Both the position numbers and the translations under genes were made by a program. DNA of 42,910 nt. Source: Paenibacillus silvisoli. GTDB lineage: Bacteria > Bacillota > Bacilli > Paenibacillales > Paenibacillaceae. The number at the start of each line of letters is the position of its first letter. The first letter of the stretch is position 1. This document shows, piece by piece, positions 41,071 to 42,910 of this stretch. The DNA lies in NCBI RefSeq assembly GCF_030866765.1, contig NZ_CP133017.1, forward strand, positions 1,037,091-1,080,000, read 5' to 3'. Under the pieces are notes generated by a model, which did not search any database, had not been told where the DNA came from, and was given only the letters and a program-made list of their open reading frames with translations.

Positions 41071-41628
41071 ATGAAAGCATTGGTCGTCATTGATTACACG
41101 TTTGACTTCGTCGAGGGCCAACTTCCGGTGGGCCAGCCAGCTATGGATATCGAACAGCGCATTGCGGCCGTTACGCGGCAATTCGTGCAGCAGGGCGATT
41201 TCGTCGTCATGGCTGTCGACGTTCATGATGAGCAGGATGCGCTTCACCCCGAGCACAAGCTTTTTCCTCCGCACAACATTCGGGGAACCTCGGGACGCGA
41301 GCTGTACGGCGAGCTTGGCAAGGTCTATGAGACGGAGCAGGCTCACATCGCTTGGATGGACAAAACGAGATACAGCGCTTTTTGCGGAACCGATCTGGAT
41401 TTGCAGCTTCGAATGCGGGGCGTGCAGGAGCTTCATCTGATCGGCGTATGTACCGATATTTGCGTGCTGCATACGGCGGTGGATGCTTACAACCTTGGCT
41501 ATCGCATCGTCGTGCACGCGGACTGCGTCGCTTCGTTCAATCCGCAAGGGCATGAATGGGCGCTCCAGCATTTTCAGCGGTCGCTTGGAGCGGAAGTGAG
41601 AGTAGACGATCAGCCAATTACGATATAA
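41071..41628 (+). CDS. pncA: Nicotinamidase (isochorismatase family)
   Basis: This 185-residue cysteine hydrolase starts at ATG 41071 behind GAGGAAGG. The catalytic triad is visible: D8 (VVIDYTFDF), K98 (MDKTRYSAF) and C131 (GVCTDICVLHTA). The metal-site segment DVHDEQDALHPEHKLFP provides Asp and His ligands. It deamidates nicotinamide to nicotinate, which pncB product then links to PRPP. The next gene, nadE, begins 15 bases downstream, making an operon. Family members also include isochorismatases, but the metal-site residues and NAD context favour nicotinamidase. Confidence 0.9.
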   Translation: MKALVVIDYTFDFVEGQLPVGQPAMDIEQRIAAVTRQFVQQGDFVVMAVDVHDEQDALHPEHKLFPPHNIRGTSGRELYGELGKVYETEQAHIAWMDKTRYSAFCGTDLDLQLRMRGVQELHLIGVCTDICVLHTAVDAYNLGYRIVVHADCVASFNPQGHEWALQHFQRSLGAEVRVDDQPITI

Positions 41629-41643
41629 GGAGATGGATGCATC

Positions 41644-42483
41644 ATGGAAAATGTTTCGCAGCAAACCATTATCGCCGCTTTAGATGTAAAACCAACTGTC
41701 GACCCTAAGGACGAAATCCGCCGGCGCGTCGATTTTCTGAAAGCTTACATGCAGCATACCCGGGCAAAAGGTTTCGTGCTCGGCATCTCGGGCGGCCAGG
41801 ATTCCACGCTTGCCGGGAAGCTGGCGCAGTTAGCCGTGAACGAGTGGAATGCTGAGCATGAAGGCGATCCGAATCAAGCCACGTTTCTTGCCGTGCGGCT
41901 CCCCTATGGCGTGCAAAGGGACGAGGACGACTGCCAGGATGCTCTACGATTTATCGAACCGACCCGTACGGTCACGGTGAACATTAAAGGGGCTGTGGAT
42001 GCGGCGGTTTCCGCTTTTGAGGAGGCGACGGGCGAGAAGCTGGGCGATTTTCATAAAGGGAATGTGAAAGCGCGGGAGCGGATGAAGGTGCAGTACGATT
42101 TGGCGGCTCATTATGGGCTTCTCGTCTTGGGCACCGATCATGCGGCGGAAGCGATCACCGGCTTTTATACGAAGCATGGCGACGGAGCGTGCGATGTGGC
42201 GCCGATCTTTGGCTTGAACAAGCGGCAAGGGCGTTCGCTGCTGGTCGGGCTGGGCTGCCCGGAACATCTTTATATGAAGAAGCCGACCGCAGACCTGGAA
42301 GATTTGAAGCCGGGCATTCCAGATGAAGAGGCGCTTGGCATGAGCTACGAGCAGCTGGATGATTATTTGGAAGGCAAGACGCTCCCGGCAGAGCTAAGCG
42401 GCAAAATCGAAGCGCGCTATATGCTGACCGAGCATAAACGCCGCGGTCCGGTAACGGTTTACGATGAATGGTGGAAGGAGTGA
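41644..42483 (+). CDS. nadE: NH3-dependent NAD synthetase
   Basis: This 279-residue adenylating amidotransferase of the short, ammonia-using type has no glutaminase domain. ATG 41644 follows AAGGAGATGG. The PP-loop ATP site SGGQDST is at residues ~49-55; [19 protein letters not shown] and [10 protein letters not shown] are classical NadE stretches. It converts nicotinate adenine dinucleotide to NAD+, the last step of the salvage route begun by pncA and pncB. The length is close to the Bacillus enzyme (272). Confidence 0.95.
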   Translation: MENVSQQTIIAALDVKPTVDPKDEIRRRVDFLKAYMQHTRAKGFVLGISGGQDSTLAGKLAQLAVNEWNAEHEGDPNQATFLAVRLPYGVQRDEDDCQDALRFIEPTRTVTVNIKGAVDAAVSAFEEATGEKLGDFHKGNVKARERMKVQYDLAAHYGLLVLGTDHAAEAITGFYTKHGDGACDVAPIFGLNKRQGRSLLVGLGCPEHLYMKKPTADLEDLKPGIPDEEALGMSYEQLDDYLEGKTLPAELSGKIEARYMLTEHKRRGPVTVYDEWWKE

Positions 42484-42489
42484 GCCTGT

Positions 42490-42910
42490 ATGACGTACGG
42501 CAATCTGGCGCTTCATACCGACAAGTATCAGATCAATATGATGTATGCGCACTGGAAGAACGGCTCGATGAACGAGCGGGCGGTATTCGAGATGTTCTTC
42601 CGCAAGCTGCCGTTCGGCAATGGCTACGCGGTGGCTGCCGGATTGGAGCGGGTGATTGACTATATCCGCGATCTCCGGTTTGGAGAGGAAGAAATCGCGT
42701 ATCTAGGCGAGCAGGAGGAGCAGTATGAGGAAACTTTTCTGCAGGAGCTGCGGGGTTTCCGTTTTACCGGTGATCTGGCAGCCGTGCCTGAAGGGACGAT
42801 CGTGTTTCCGAACGAGCCTTTGATCCGCGTGGAAGCACGGGTGTTCGAGGCGCAGCTGATCGAGACCGCGATGCTCAATTTCGTCAACTATCAATCGTTG
42901 ATCGCTACGA
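42490..42910 (+). CDS. pncB: Nicotinate phosphoribosyltransferase (3' partial)
   Basis: The gene starts at ATG 42490, with AAGGAG at 42475-42480 overlapping the end of nadE, and runs off the window after about 140 residues. The N-terminal LHTDKYQINMMYAHWKNG and FEMFFRKLPFGNGYAVAAGL are typical of the PncB family. It makes nicotinate mononucleotide from nicotinate, PRPP and ATP. Its product feeds NadD (not in the window) and then NadE. The short overlap spacing suggests translational coupling. Confidence 0.93.
   Translation, partial: MTYGNLALHTDKYQINMMYAHWKNGSMNERAVFEMFFRKLPFGNGYAVAAGLERVIDYIRDLRFGEEEIAYLGEQEEQYEETFLQELRGFRFTGDLAAVPEGTIVFPNEPLIRVEARVFEAQLIETAMLNFVNYQSLIAT

Overview
The window looks like chromosome from a Gram-positive, spore-former-type bacterium of the Paenibacillaceae (Paenibacillus/Cohnella-like). 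This is inferred from the moderately high GC, strong AGGAGG-type ribosome binding sites, U-tailed intrinsic terminators, SLH surface domains, LplB/YtcP-type sugar permeases paired with membrane-anchored AraC regulators, and a GEMM-I riboswitch. No rRNA, tRNA or CRISPR array was seen. The first and last genes are cut by the window edges.

Region 1 (1-18520) holds two consecutive glycan-uptake cassettes with the same layout: membrane AraC regulator, two ABC permeases, solute-binding lipoprotein, secreted or membrane glycan-active enzyme. Cassette A ends with a 1790-residue beta-helix/Big2/discoidin/SLH protein. Cassette B ends with a GH30 glycosidase. Neither encodes its own ATPase. A promoter with an overlapping CcpA cre-like site precedes the cassette B regulator.

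Region 2 (18521-23580) has a compact intergenic candidate small RNA, then an XRE-cupin regulator followed by an oxidoreductase-cupin pair with GTTGAA-type candidate operators, a histidine phosphatase, an AlkD-like repair protein and a methyltransferase.

Region 3 (23581-31221) is a cyclic-di-GMP locus. A GEMM-I riboswitch followed by a terminator lies in front of an EAL-PAS protein. A tandem paralogue adds a histidine-kinase module whose phosphoacceptor histidine is replaced by tyrosine. A LysM/L,D-transpeptidase and an SRPBCC protein follow.

Region 4 (31222-37260) is an acyl-CoA catabolic operon: split AtuA-like protein, acyl-CoA dehydrogenase, carboxyltransferase and enoyl-CoA hydratase. 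No biotin carboxylase gene is present. Downstream are several copies of a short palindrome, then an IS4-family insertion sequence (37264-38583, minus strand).

Region 5 (38700-42910) has a nucleobase permease on the minus strand, divergent from an NAD-salvage block: NrtR-like Nudix regulator, pncA, nadE and the start of pncB. Near-identical 13-bp palindromes upstream of nrtR and pncA suggest a small NrtR regulon.
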